DNA of 64,000 nucleotides. Origin: Styela clava (taxonomy: Eukaryota > Chordata > Ascidiacea > Stolidobranchia > Styelidae). A program made the translations under genes and the position numbers. Numbering within the stretch: the stretch's first letter is position 1; the number at the start of each line of letters is the position of its first letter. This document shows, piece after piece, positions 37,082-52,700 of the stretch. The notes beneath the pieces are model-generated. The model saw only the letters and a list, made by a program, of their open reading frames with translations, was not told where the DNA came from and made no database searches. The DNA is taken from assembly GCF_964204865.1 (NCBI RefSeq), contig NC_135250.1, positions 20,389,395-20,453,394 on the forward strand, given 5' to 3'.

Positions 37082-40000
37082 TACTTGTCTTCTTGTTGCT
37101 TCAAGCAAATAATATAAACTCAAAGTGTAACGAAAATCTTCAATCAAGCGCTTGCGTCATGTTTTCTATATATAGTTAGAACCTGCTGTAACCAATATAC
37201 ATGCGATTATGTCATAGTCTGACAAAAATATCAAGGCAAATTTGTAGACGAATAACGCCGTTTTTGGATTATGAAATACTGTAATGTGGGGAAACCCTTA
37301 ATATTACTTTGATAATAATTCATTAAGTTTAATGTAAGTAGTCGAAGTTTACTGAAAGAAACGCATTATTGTCCACGCTTGAATGTTAATAAAACGCCGG
37401 TCTGATCGTGAAAAAGACGTTTATACCAATTATTCACTGGTATAAGTCTCGGATATTACTGCTATAAGCACTGGCATAAGTCTTCTATATTACTGTGTTT
37501 TAACAATTTAGCACGTATGTCCTGTCACGTATAGGGAGGGTCGTGCTTTGATGGTTTCTCTGAACATGGCCTGAATCATTTTCTGCATGAAATCTGCAGA
37601 AAATATGATTTTCATCCTAATTTTTCATCAAATGAATTATTGCTCAATTATGTTTTTTTTCATAATTTATCCGATCCATAAAACAGTTAGAATAGTGCCT
37701 AATGTTAGTTATTCATATTGCGAATAGCTATAGAATATAAATAGTATATATAATATTGAGTACATATATAGAGTACTCTACAAAGTTTGCAAGTTTGCTG
37801 GAATAGTTCTTTTGCAAATTTTCATCAACTTTATATTTACATATTTTATTTCTTATTTCCTTCCTGTTCGGAGGAACGAGGATACAAACTAAATATACAT
37901 ATGCTACTGAATAACGACTGCTCAATTATAAAAAAGTAAGATGCTCTTCAATTTTTTTTTTGATTTATAACCAATAAAATATCATCAAGCGATATCAAAC
38001 AACTACTATGTTTAAGAATGTTTACACTCTTGGTATCTTATCCTTATTATGCCTTATGGACCATCACAAACTAATCTTGAAACTCTACGTATTATGTGAT
38101 GTGGCAGTTATGCCAACCACAGCTCGTCCACTGGAACCGTCACTGTTCTGTATTGTTTTGTATATTGAAAGCAAATGAACTGATGCTAGTGTTCAAATTT
38201 ATTTAAACCAGTCAAAAGTACCCTCTAAAACCTGTCTACCCTTTCTGTTGAGCGTAGTTTCACGAAAATCCATCTTTAGAATGTGACGCAGTAAAATCAC
38301 TTATTTCGATAGTATAGTCCGCTAATAATCTGGACGTATTCTTTTTATATTCACAGCACCGACAATATCATACTTGGTCTTGATAATCGACTGCACATTG
38401 AGTTCACACTATGACTAACGAATATTCATTCCATCTATTAACATACTGAAATATACATGTCATCAATTTCTCTAACCAGCAGTCAATTAGGATAATTTCA
38501 AAATAAAATTCTAAATCATCTCATAGCCTGTTTTTCTGCTCATAAAAGAAGTATTCGTAATATATAGCATATGGAAGAAAAAGGGACGCGGTAGGATTTT
38601 TGCATGACGTTAGACTATGCATATGTAGGAAGTGTGGTGACGCAGATGTTCAGTATTCAATACATAACCTAACAGAACTGTTCAGAAAATAATTGAATAT
38701 AATAGGAATTTCATGTAAATGCAGTTCATCAGCACAGACTAACTGTTCGGGAAAACAAAAAACTATGATTTCATGTCACTATTACGCACCATTACGCCAT
38801 TTTTTCAAGAATATAAAGGCATATCAGGCATACCTTGATGGTAAATATGCTAGTACCTCCCGTTTAATAAAATGGGTGTTCGGGCTATAGCTGTTTCTAA
38901 ACACTGACTACACAAGTGCATTCTCCAATCGCTATTGTCCTAATTTGCTCGTTTACTTAGAAACAATGCAGTCATCTGATTCTGATGATGTACACTTCCT
39001 TCTCGTTGCTAATTCATCAAGTCATTAGTATGTTTGACTCATTATATGGAACTTTGACATGATTTTTCAAAATCAGAAAAACTCAGACTATTAATATCGG
39101 AAACCCGGAATATATCTGATTCACGAAAGACAGTTGAAAATCCAAAACTCTTTGAAAATTATTTTTAGAATGTTGTAATCATGTTAATTTTCTTGTTACA
39201 GCATGTTTTTCGGTATCAGCGCAACTTCTTATTAAATAGAAAATCTTGCACTACTATTTTAAAAACCAGTATGTCACCAAAATGTTATTGCAAAAAGATC
39301 AGTTACTATTATTCAATGAGTATTTTTTACGTATTAGACAATTCGCATTTATTTTCATTCGTAACATAGAAACACTCACATTTTTGATTTTATATATAAC
39401 CTTTTGCGTAGAATAATGACCGCATGCATTTCATGAACCTTGAACTCGTCAAGACTATGCCATGAACTTTCATAGTCTTTCAAAAAAAGTTTCGGTCTTC
39501 GTAAAAACACAATTTGTCCAAAATCCAAAATATTTCATGAATAACATTCTTTTTTTCATGTACAGATATTTCAATCCATAAATCAATGTGGTTTTTGGAC
39601 TTCTGCAGACGAATATTGAAATTATGAATTTGAAAAATTGGTATTTAAAAATCGATAATGTGATTTTTTATATGTAACAAATAGAGTAACTGCATTACGG
39701 GATCCACTTGCTCAGTATCACTGTGCTACTTGTGCTGTGTTAAATTTGCCCAAGCACGCGCCAATTGTAATCTTCAACGAAAGATCAACAGCTCATTTAT
39801 GACCGTTGAACCTGGCAACGATTATGTTATTACTATTTTTACGACGTCACTAAGAGTTTCATTCAGGTCTTCAGATGCGTCATTATCATATCCGTTGAAC
39901 GATTTGGAAATTTTAACTCCATGAATATGATTCCATATTCAGTATTATAAAACGTCATTTCCGTTCAAATGGTCAGACACCAGACGAATGGACTTCTTCG

Positions 40001-40703
40001 TGACATCTTGTTGCAATACTTCGTGACTATCTGAATCGTATATACATATAAAGATAATCTGGACTCAAAAATATATTTATACGTGACTGCCCAACCGTTT
40101 CACCTCAATTACAATTCTTTGGTCTATCAAGTGAGTCAAATCTTTGTGTCGGCCAAACCTCATGCAAATTTAGTTTACAGATCTATAATCTTCTCAAAGC
40201 AGCTGTTCGGATCCCATATTATCAGTTCAAAATAGCCAAGTTTTCAAATGCTTTGCCATAATTTTAATTCGAGATTTTCATTAAAAACACATGCCAGGCT
40301 ATATGGCTTCAAATACTATATAGGGGTTATATTTAGCAGTGCATAAATGAGTATGTATTTGTGAATGGAACTGAATATTACGTATATGGAATTAAAAGTA
40401 ATAAAATTACAGATATCTGATTGAGCAAATTGTGCGATAAATATAGAAATTGAGTGTACATGATAATGTAAATCTATAACGGCGCAGTTGGAGTACCTAG
40501 TCGGGCCGAATATTTCGAATCAGCCTCGTTTTCGGATTAATGGCTTTAAAAAGAGATACCGGGTTCGAATTTTTTTCAAAATCATTCACAAGGATTACCT
40601 ATAGAGCGCAGATAGTCTTACGTTCAAAAATTGAATTTACAGTTCTTATTTGCAGATGTACTTTTGAGATCTGGGCCTGCATTGGACTCATATACATACA
40701 TAT
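37082..40703. other. Intergenic between two receptor genes, no gene seen
   Basis: 3.6 kb of AT-rich DNA. All open frames are short, unspliced and without recognisable motifs. Its left part should hold the promoter of the first receptor and its right part the 3' UTR of the second. Confidence 0.5.
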
Positions 40704-43700
40704 TCATGTTTCAAAAACTTCTTCTCCTGTAAATTCAACCAAATCTAGGCTGTGACCAAGATTTGTCTGCCCTATTTCTTCATTTGAATTTTTAACGTTT
40801 GGTTTTGCATTTTTTCCAGGTGATGTAAAAGTAGACCCAATCGATACCGTTGTTTTTCTTGTTGTTTCTGAAGCAGTCGAGGGGGTTAATGTTCTTCCAA
40901 ATCGCGTGGTAGCACTTTGTGGAGCAAAAGGTTGTGCAATTGTGGAACTGATGACATCTTCTGCAAAAACAAAGCGTTTTGAAGTAAGAAGCGTAAAATT
41001 CTACAGTATTTTACATTTTTTGTTCATTTATACTAGTTTAGTTTTTGCCAACTTAACAACATACAATTTCATCAATGTGTCATATTACCATTTTTGTTCT
41101 TTTGGAAATTACATCTTTGTGTTATGGCCGTCGTCCAGGCTTGCCTCACATCCTTTCGCCTTAAACAGAAGAAGTAGAATACAAATACTCCCTGGAAGAA
41201 AATGAAATGTTATCAAAAGACACCATGCAATTTCTTTCTCAGAATCAACAGCAAACGAAATAAAATTGCTCATTCGTTCATTATCCTATAATGTGATATG
41301 CAAGTTAGATACTTTAATTTAGAAACGATGCATAAAAGTGAGTATCAACGGACTTCATTGCAGGTGATGAATATCGTAACAGAGTTTGTCCAAAAAATTC
41401 GCTTTAAACTAAATGTTAAATTACGAAGATTCAAAATGCTTGACAGTAGTTACATTTTTATATTAAAATTTAGCATCATTGAAGGGCAATCGTGATTTAT
41501 GCTGAGTTTCAATGAAACGAAAACTAAAAAGTGCTAATAACCAATATTCACAAATATACATTTGCGCTATTGTATATATATATATTTATATATACTTATA
41601 TTCTCAGATACAGGATTTCTATATGTATGGCATTGTGTTTCATCGGCTATGATTCAGTCAGTTTCTAAATATATTTACCTGTGCCGAAGTCGTTATAGCA
41701 AAAAGCCATCCAAATACTTCCTGCACTAGGGCATTGCTTGATACGACCAGTGGTATAGCAAATATCCAAGCCACACCGAGAAGCAAGGCTACAAGTATAG
41801 CACGTAGAACATGGATAATGGGCTTCTCTTCAATCGAACACTGTACCTACAAGTAGATATTTTTTTGACTTGAAGTAAAACAAGAGAGCTATGCTCAAAT
41901 ATATGGACACGTAGAGTCACATAATTTTGATGACGTCATAGCGAAAAAAAGTCATAGCCCTCTGGAAAATTTTTATCTTTAACCACTGAAAATTTCAAAG
42001 CAATTGGTCCAGTATTCAAAGAGAAAGGCGATTTCTTCAAAACGTGTTAACGGAGACAAATAATAACAATAACAACAAAATTTTGAAACGATCGTTATGC
42101 CCACTACGTGTCCAATTATATCCTAAGACACATAAAAAAAAATAATCCTACTGATTTCCGACCCCATGTTATTGCTTTAATAATGACAACAGATAATACA
42201 ATGTTGAATGTTAAAAATATTCCAACAATCAGAAGAAATCCGAAATAGAGTGAATTCCCTTGCAACCAACAATAACTTTCGGCAACGTAGGTTGACCATA
42301 CATCAGTTTCGCAACCTGAAAATAGTGAATGAGTTTTAAGAAAATTAAAGGAGTTAATGTGTAATCGCCCAATGTAGATTTTGATAAAATACCAGTTCCA
42401 CTTTAAAAGCAAAGTGAATATTCCCATTTCAAAAACTATGTAACTCGAATAGCATAAGAGCTATCGAAAAATCAAATCAGTTATATGTGATGATTTTTGG
42501 TTACATATTATAGGTGGATATTTGAGCAGGTGGGTAGAAAGTTTTACCTGCGGGTACTCATCAAGGTATATTTTTACTTTATAAAATAGTTTCCGACTCA
42601 TGCTCTAAGACAGGGGTGGGAAAGGTTTTTGGAAAAAAGGTCAAAATACCTAGACTGGCGGAACATGTAAATCTGACGTAATAATTTGCCTATCATTCTT
42701 CACGAATTAGGGTGCAGAAAAGGTTTGCAGCAACAGATTATTAGAAAACATCAAAAACGATAGACTAAATTACATGGCGAGAATGCGTAAGCTATGAACA
42801 AAAAATACCGTGAAAAAAGAAAGGGAGAGCGTTATGAGGAATTTAACAAAACTTTTTCGGCACTAAATTGAAACTCAAGGGCTGCGCATGACCGCACACG
42901 ACAACGCACGAGGCACAAGGTGGAAAGCACGCCGTCGAGTCCAGTGAGCAAGAAAACGTGAAGTTTTGTTATCACCCCATAACATAAAAGTCTGTGGGAA
43001 CCTAAACTACACTTACCCAGACTACGATCACAATATAACAAGCCTACTGCACCATACAGATTTCAATAACAACAACTATGTAGTGCATGCAGAATTGGTT
43101 AAAAGCAGAAATTTATGGTAACATCAGGCGAGCCAGATTGAATCGCTCAACGGGGCGTAGTTTGTCCATGTAAGCTCTAAGCATATTGCAGGGATATCGT
43201 ATAATGAATTAGTCTTACCTGCTCCTTTATCCCATTGCATATACTGCGATAAAATCGAGAAACTTATAGTAGTGAGAACAATTGCTGCTGCGACAGCATA
43301 GACAACAATTGCAGATTTAACCCCTTCGTCTTTCGCGTGCCTTCTATCAAACGTTTGAACAAACATCCTGCGAAATTGTGGAAAAATTTTACTTCATAAT
43401 AGCAGTGGAATTCTGAGGTTCAGCCTAGTTAGTAGTAACCTATTACCAATGTTAAATTATGTCTGTCAAATTTAGTCAGCTTTGCGCAATTGATGTATGC
43501 TCAATGTACTGAAGCAGTACTGTACCGTACTTTCACACTCGGGGGCGCCAAAGTGCATTGCTGAGAACTTCGTCGAAGTAATGGATATTGACCACATCAA
43601 CATCTGACTGCTGAAAATCGATTGATTGAATATTTTGGTAGTAGAATGTAATACCCTAGCGGTAAGCGCACAGTATGGGTAATTAACAAAACGAAATGAC

Positions 43701-46700
43701 GTATTAAAGTGTCTTTTTGTGAACAAAATTTAATTAAAATTGGTCGGAAAACTGTGTATTTTCAAATCTTTGGAGGGGACGTTGCAGGTCTCGTCGCCCC
43801 AGCGAGGAATGAGAGCAGAGGAAAAGTGAAAAAAGGGTAATAGACTTCTAGGAACTTCTTCCTGGTACCGTAATCGAATAGCCCATTTACTATGAATAAT
43901 AGCGATTTTACCCAATAACAACAATCACCTAAACAACAAGAGAGCAATGCTCAAATATATGGACACGTAGACGAGAGCGAATCAGTCCTTACCGGTACCT
44001 TTGACGCTACCGGTACCATCAAGAAAATTTTAGATTTTCAGTAGCAGGAATTTTGCAGAATCGAAACGTACAGCCAGTCTCCACACGGACTAAAATCAAA
44101 ATCCGTGTTCCCATGGATAAAAAAAATTCGGACGAAATTTCAAATTTAATAGAATTCATACAAAATTTAAAAATAAATAAAAGTAATAGCCTTCTAGAAA
44201 AAATTCAATCTTCAACTACTGAAAATTTCAAAGCAATTGGTCCAGTAATCAAAGAGAAAAGCGACTTTTTAAAAACGTGTCAAAGAACAAGAACAACAAC
44301 AGAATATTGAAACGATCGCTGCTATGTCTACTACGTGTCCAACAAGAATAGCAACAACACGAATTCATCAAAATCATGTGTACACTAAGTGTCCAATAAT
44401 GTCTGAACAAGTATTCTCACCTGTACATTGTTATGCTCTCTACCGCCATCCATCCCCAAGCTGCTAGTAAGAAGAAATGTATAAGGGCAGATACAGCAAC
44501 ACAAACTTGTCTGTTACGCGTCGCTTCTATCCCAATCAAGAATATGAAGTAAGCAATGGAAAGGCAGGCACATAAGTTAATATGAGTGAATGCAGATCGC
44601 ACGCGACGAAGTTCTCTGTATAAACGAATTGAATATTACTGATATTTTGTTTTTGTCTGGCATAAAACTTTGAATCAACTTCAAATTCTGGAATACCCTT
44701 CCAGCTAGCAATTTTCTGACAGTGTTGACTGTTGAAGTTCTTCATATACCGCACCAAACACCATGCATATAATGAATGGAGCAGAGATCTTTCAAGAAAA
44801 CCCAATCGAAAATATAAAGACGGCTTTGTACACCAATTAGGCCCGTAATGCGAAATATTTTATTAGTAAAATACTTAAAATACATAGGATGAATTGCATA
44901 ACTCACGGTACAAACAAAAATATCCATATGGTTAATGCAAGGCATACAATACAGATAATCATTCCAATAGTGCTCACAACATCCAGAGCATAATTTGGTA
45001 GCACGTGTTCACTCTGAATAGAAAAATATTTGTTAACGTGCTATTTAATGCTATATTTATATATATTTCAATACAAAAATTCAATATCTATGATCAATTT
45101 GAATAACAAGTCAATTAAAACCAGCATGTTATAATTTAAGATGTACGAATATGATCAGCCACAAAAAATGACTCGTTTGGTTCATAGATGATTTTGCACT
45201 TTTCAACCGTTTGTCTGAACTAGAAAATAGCGGAACTTCTCCTCAAAGGCCGTACGCTATCCAAGCGAACCAATACATTTTTTCAGTAACTCCAATAAAT
45301 CGGCTGATGGGGATTAGATCCCAAAAAACTTCAGACAAAATATACACTAATTCAATTTATTTTTATAAAACGTATTTTCTGCTCTACATTGTAACGCGTC
45401 AAGAACTGAGCGCAGTCGTCTAAAATTGTGATATTGTATTTTAGATTGTCGAGTTTAAAACATTATTACTCAAAGTGAGATGGAAAACAAGTTTTTATAT
45501 ACACGGTGTTCATAAAGTCTTGTTACAATTTCATTTTTGTTATAAAATCTGTTCTCCATATGCCCGTTTATTTTAGTGATTCAGTGTTTATTTGAGCTTT
45601 TTCTTCAACAAATATAGCTATATGTGCAAAAAAACTATATCTGGTATCTATACTTGGAACCATAAACTTGGAATCAAACTTAGGTTCATTCAGATGTCTG
45701 TATACATCCAAATTGAATCTTACCACAACAACTGCAAAACTTGTTGTATGATCACATTTGCATCTGACAACATCGGTTCTCTGACCAATAACCGGAGGTT
45801 CAACGCGACACCCGTCTGTTTTCCATAACTGCTCTGGGTGATCATAATATCTACATTCCGTTTTGAGACACTAAATAGCGAGAGTACAAAAATGAAGCTC
45901 CACCTCCATTTATAATAGTGTAAATTTATTAATTTAATATTCTCTGAATTTAGACATTGAATATTTCTGACGTTGTGAAAAATAAGTGAGGTAAGTATTT
46001 GAATCATTATCGTATTCTTTAGCGTACCGTTCCTGAAGAAACATTCTTATTGTCCGCTATTTGCATCGAAAACTCGACTGGAACGCTGTATGTTTGTGTG
46101 CCGTCTGTAACTGTTGCTGATATAACCTAAGCATTTGAATAAATTGAAATATTTACACTGACAAGTCTGAGTAAAAATTAAACTATTTACAAACCGCAAA
46201 ATTTTCGGAAATTTCATCAAGAAAGTATTTATTTTTAATAAGTGAGAAAGCCAACGGCACATTTTTGGTTTCACTGACTAAAAGCTATGATCAATTTCAA
46301 TCGTCATTATCTTCATGATACACAGAATAATAAAGTCATTTGAGTTTTTTAGCAAGAGTTGGAACCGCCGTGATTTGTTACCAAACGTTTCAAATCTACA
46401 GTTGCCAGAAATTAGGCAGTACCTTAAATGTACTTACTGAATTCACTTCGACTTTTTCATCGGTTGGAAACAACTCATCATCATCATAAGACATAAAAAC
46501 AGCGCGAAATTGCTTTTGGTTTCCGTATCCTGGTGACTTTCCCGGCAACGGAGGATCAGCTAACACTTTTATATTTGATCTTCGATCATTACTTGAATGC
46601 TCCAACGCAAGGTCGTCTTCATGCTCAAGTTTTACAACCTGAAGTAAGAATTTATTTTAGCTTCTAAATTATTCCGGTACTATAGTCTCATACCAAGCAT

Positions 46701-49700
46701 AAATAGTAATGGCTTAGGAAGAAATTGTTCTTCTTGATCGCTATGGTCCCACAGCAATTTTAATCAGATACCACGTAAGCTACTGTCTAGTGCTGACTGT
46801 ACTCTTCGCAGTCTTCGTTCATGAATAAACAAATCGAGTTAAGGAGATTATTGATTATCTATACATCGATAATACATATTTGACTAATTGGGTGAGAGCG
46901 ACTGGTATATATGTACTTGAATGTTTTACATCACAGATGACTTATCCAATGACGTGTTATTCATTTGCATATTATACCACTGAATTACAATTGTCAATCA
47001 GTCCATGTAATTGATAAATCGCTGAGGTGTTCTCCTAATCCGAAAAGATTCAATTTCTGATATATTATATATATTATGAAGACCGAAAGTAAGGCCGAAT
47101 GATGGAATGATCGCCTCGCTGGCACATGTGATATATTTTCAAGTCAGCAATAAGAAATGATTTAAATTGAACGCAATCTTTTGGTTTAAATTAGCGGTTC
47201 TCAAACTGAATGCCGCGGCACCCTAGTCTGCAGGAAAAAATTTTAACGTGTGCCCCGAAGCCTTTGTTATTTTTAAGAAATTGATTGAGTTCAGTCGGAA
47301 TCAGTTATTCCGTCCGAACACAAAGAGATAGTTCAGCCGAAAGGTGAGGCAAATATCGAAAAGATCAAATTCATCATCAGTTAATTGCATTGTTTGGACC
47401 AATATTTTCGAGCACTGTGTTTTGAAGCAGCGTGTGGTGGTTTTGGTCATTTGCTTACAACCCCTACTCTACTAAATGATCAGTTTTAAAGCTAACAAAA
47501 TATTGTTTCCATTTGCATCTTTATGGCTCTACGAATTTAATTTTTTACTCTGATAGAAATCAAAAGCAAAACACGACATTTGGAAATCGAAAAGAAAATG
47601 TGAGTGCACTTGGCAATGGCGAGAGCAAGTTTAATTCTTATTTACTTCCAAAACCAAGCCCATTTAACGCATTAGTTTGCATAATAAATGACTTTTGTCT
47701 GTAATAAGTGACTCAATTATTTTACAATCGTAGTATTATCAATAAAAGGCCGGATCACATTCAAACTTAATTGGATCGAAAGCATGGCCGACGAGACTCA
47801 TCACTTAGATTCTAACAAATCTAGGCAAACCCGTACTGCAATCTTCAGCATGTAGCATATTATTAAACAATTGGCGATTTCGTATTGTGATTAAGACAGA
47901 TAAATCCCAATTGCAACAATATCATAATCTGTTTGCCCATCCCATTTCATGCCCATTTTAATACCTCAACTTCAATTCCATCCGCTTCAAATTTGTGTCG
48001 TGTATTATTCGAATCCATCTCGACATGTTGTGCAAATTTCTCCAATGCTTTTTCTAGTCGAGTTCTGAATCCCGGTCGTGCTTTGTGTGTTTTATTACGT
48101 CCGTGTCGTGATAAATATCTCCTGATCTTTGCAGTGGCTGCAATGATGTCAGAAAATACTTCAGGGGGTATCTGTAAAACATGCATTTAGTCAACATTTC
48201 AGTAGTGTTTTCCAGTTCTCTGAGTTCATAACTGTGGCTATTTCTGATTTATCCCTGTGTTTTTATCGATTTAATTTTACGATATATATACAATTAGCCT
48301 GATATTAAGCAAGCATCTTAGCTAGTTTTTGTATAACGACTACAGAGTATTCGACGTGTTTATTCAACTTCCCTGGTGCACAAATTGCTTCTTATTATCA
48401 AATTAAAAACTAGTACATTATACCAGTATCCTTTTCCTTTGACACATTTTAGCTTGTACATAAATTTATTTCATAATTGAGACGATGAGATGTACAATTC
48501 CTCAATTGCCATGATATTTACCTTTGTGCAATACGACATATGTATACACATAATAGGAAAGGGCGTCAGGATTCAAATATCCAACATATAATACTCCAAG
48601 CAAAAATTTTGTTGTAAACATGTGGCAATTGTAGTTTGCTATTCCACAAGTCGAGTCCTGGCGTCTTCATTATTTAAAATTTGCATAGTATAATTATATT
48701 CATATATTAAATTACTATATATGTTCATGAAGCCCTAATACAAACAAATTTCGGTTATTAAGTCAAAACCTATACATATATATTAACCAGGTTTGTTTTA
48801 TTTTAATCACTGTTTATTTAAGATCTTACTTTGATTGCAACATTGCCCAATATCAGTTGCACGAAGCATAAGTAAAGTGCTTTTACCTATGTACCTTGTA
48901 TTATGTAATTTATGTCTTAGAAAATTTCACCTTTGAATTATTTTCCGACATTTCGGATAATATTTCTATGATACGTGTTATATTATTTGTCGTGAAATTA
49001 CTCAGAAGTAAAAATATCGCGTGTAATTTTCTTGTCGCCTGCTTCATTGTTATATTTTTTTGTTTTGCATCAACAAATATCTGCAAATTAAAAAAAAAAG
49101 TGTGAAGATATAAAATAGTATACGCACCCCAAAAATAGAATCCCAGATTAATCTCAACCATTTATAGGTCATCACCCTTATAGTAAGTAACCTTATTAAA
49201 TAACACTTTATATAAATGATATACTTCGCTTAAAGAATCTGATAGACTTCTGTCGCATTCCATCCGAACCAAATCTGTGAACTCAACAACCGGTTTACCG
49301 CTACAGAACATTAATCCTTTTGGAATTCCTGTTGAGTTGTTTAAATATTATTAGGGTCTTGCAAAGATATATATTTGGTGATTTGTCAAACGATCCTATT
49401 CCAACTATTGACCGAATTCAGAGCATAACTTTTTAACCGTAAACGGTGAATCAAATGACAGAAAAATTATTTAATTAAGTTATATATCGTCACGCTAATA
49501 ACCGAATTGCGTGAGTCATTTTTGACGATTTTGAGTTTTTTTTTTTATAAAATAGGTATTTATGTAATGCTGCGCACCTGTATGTTAACTCAGATTTTAT
49601 TTTAAGAATTCCGAAACCCATAGAGATGGAGATTTAGTATGACATGCACATTTGTGCAATTGTTCGTCATAATGAATTATCATTGTTACCGCAGGACTAT

Positions 49701-52700
49701 TGTGACGTCACAAGGGCAAAATAACCTTGGCGAAGTATTTTCGAGTTTTTGCATCTCGGATTCTAGCTTAGCGCGTATTAATTTGAATTTTTACTACAGT
49801 ATAGGAAGACATGCACTTGTGATATTCACCATCCGAGTCAAATTCACCTTGGTTGGCTTTTATATTGGGTGAATTGCTGTTTTATTCTTTATATTTAATC
49901 TTAATCTTAGTCTTATTTCGGTGGGTGTGCAGAACGTGTTATATTGATGAAATATATATTTTTAAACATAAAAAATAATGCAAATGAAACTGATTAGCTA
50001 TTTTGAGGATTAGACTTTGTAGATACTGAAAATTACATTCGGTTTTGGAATGTTTCGTTTTCAGGACTGGTGCATATAATAAAGTTGCAAAATTGCGTAT
50101 GTCCCCAAATCATAGACACATTTCTGCCTAAGTCACAGTGCGCCATTATGACGTCACTTAACTGCGTCATACAAATTAACTTAAATCCGACTACGATCAA
50201 AAAATTGAACCATGGCAAATTATTGACTCTCAATGGCATAACATCATCATCAGGAAGTTTTTTACGTTTTTCTCAAAACTGCTAAAAATGACTTACGCAA
50301 TTCGGGTATTAGCGTGACGATACATAAGTTTCATATTTGGAGAGGTGCATGTACAAGCATCGGTGGTTTTAATAAATTGCATTAATGGCAGCCCTGGATT
50401 TGTTAACGACAAATTCATTAAAATAGTGAGTGGGGTCATAAATCGAAAGCCGCAATTGCTTAAATATATAGAAAAGCCTGTTATATAAAACAAATGTGAT
50501 GATTTCTATTTCTCCGATTCCAATGTAGGCTACTGATGGTTTGTTCTAAAGTTTATTGATTATTCTTTTTACGATTTCGATGTGATGCAAAGTTATAACT
50601 TTTGTAGTTTCGTTTCATCTACCACTTACCATTAGGGCATTTCTCCACAGAATATCCAAATCTTCTAACTTTTGTTCTTGGAAACGTAAGTTCGGACTCA
50701 TTTAAAAGAACGTATTTGTCACAAAATTTTATTGTTTTTTGGGGTCGTTTTGGTACAGAAAATGTGGGCATACTCGTATTGTAGAAATCGTCTTCTGGTC
50801 GATGTATAGCTGTTTCATTTGAGGTTTTATTTTTACCATCTGAATTCTTTTCCAGGCAACCTAAGTGGGGTAAATGTTATCGAATAGTTGATTAAAAGTA
50901 TTATTAAAACTCTTTTCATTAACATTCAGATTTTAACTGAAATTTACATTACGTGCACTCAGTCACCTACCGGCGTATAATGGTCGCTCACATATTAGAG
51001 TTGTTTCTACCTCATCACACGGTGCGGACGGTTCTGCTTCTTGTCTCTTGTGCGTGACCTCTGGCCGTTTTTCAATACAATTGCTATTTCTGTCAAAAAA
51101 ATGTTTACAATTTATTCGACATGTAAATTTACTGCTGTTGTATTATTACGCAGTTCAAATCCTGCCTTTCCGTCTACTCATTCAAAAACTTGGAATATGC
51201 AATCGGCATAATGGTCTGAAAATATAAAAGAATACAGAGTGTATACATCTATTGAAATAAGTTATTAATTAGTTGGCATCATTTAATAATTTATGTATAG
51301 TATAAATTCAAAATCGCTCACATAAAAAATTTCTCCGCAAGGTTGCTGTTTAGGGGAACTTTTCTCCCAAATGTTGCACAATGATTTGGCACATGTGGAA
51401 ATTTTCTTCCATCTGTAACGTGGGTGTAAATACTACTGTTATACACCACGGAGTTGTGCACGACATCATCTGTAAAAGTTTAAAGCAATTTCTAAAAGAA
51501 AATTTTTCCTTGATCGTTTTTCATATCAAATTATGTACAGTTGTTCCATGCTATCATAATATTAGTGGTAATTTATCGGCAATTTCCTGTTAGTTTTCTC
51601 TTCGGGATAGTAGTATTTAACGCACCAGAATATTGGAGAAAGCTGGTCTTACTAATTTTTGTAATTTTCAGTGTGAATCGGTGGGCATTAGTCAATATCG
51701 CAGAGACGTTCTTCGAGTAATTCCGTACGTCTGTCGTCACATCCTATCAAAGCACTTTCATTCATTTGAGACCCCTATTCTGGGAGTGAATACATTTCGC
51801 TTTAATTATTCAATATCATAAAAACAAAAAATCTTACTAGGATAATGGCAAAGATACGCCGGTAATTTACGACCACAGCTTAAACTTTCCCATCGACCAT
51901 TCTTTGCTCGTGATACAAATGCGCAGAGTTCGTCGTTTTTTGTTTCCACTAGTGGGTGTCCTGTTCTCCAGTGCTAAAAAACAAGTCATTGTATAATTAA
52001 ATGCAGTCAGACTGGGCTGTACATTTCAAATTGCAAACCTGGTAGTGCTGTGCTTGGTGTTCATGTTCGCAGTTCTCATCGACTTTTCCGACTGGCATGC
52101 CGTTATCTCCTCTAATCCATAATACTTCACCATCTTTAGGTGATATCAAATATCTTTTCAGTCCTATCCAAAATCCATTGATAGCCGAACTTTCGTTGGT
52201 GCCTTGAAGTAGTTAAATACGAACTCAGCATGCGTCACATGTATATTGTTAATATAAATTTTACTATTACTAGAATAATCAAAACAACACCGAGATCAGG
52301 TGCTGGACAATAGACATAAAACACATAATAAATGAATCTGAGTGAGCACTTGAAACTGGCATAAATTCTGTATTTATTTAACTTTCATTCACACTATATT
52401 ATGGTTTTTGAAAAAAATAGAACACAAAAGATTAAAAAAACCTCTGTTCAACATGATTTTTAGTTGTTTTTAGTGAAGATGCTCTATAACTTTTATGCTT
52501 TCTTACCGGTTTTTTGGGGAGCCATTTCAAAAAGTGATGCAACTTTGGCATTGGAAACAAAGTTTCTTCTTATAAATCTTTGAATTGTTTCTGAGTGGGA
52601 AGTTGCTAAAGTTCCGCCGTCCGATATGCACTTAAAACGAGCTTCCCAATATGTAGACAACCGAGTATACAAAACATACTTGCTGCCATTGGGAGCTCTT

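Noticed and set aside
50297-50477. Open stretch on minus with good splice signals (TATAACAG acceptor, GCGTAAGT donor) in the second receptor gene
   Set aside because: It would leave in phase 2 while the following exon (49225-49328) must be entered in phase 1. Joining 50630 directly to 49328 keeps the frame and restores the CPNG-IPKG motif, so I left it out; it might be a poison exon.
51160-51216. Possible small exon on minus between receptor exons 7 and 8
   Set aside because: It reads into TGA in the required phase; direct splicing of 51322 to 51089 keeps the frame.
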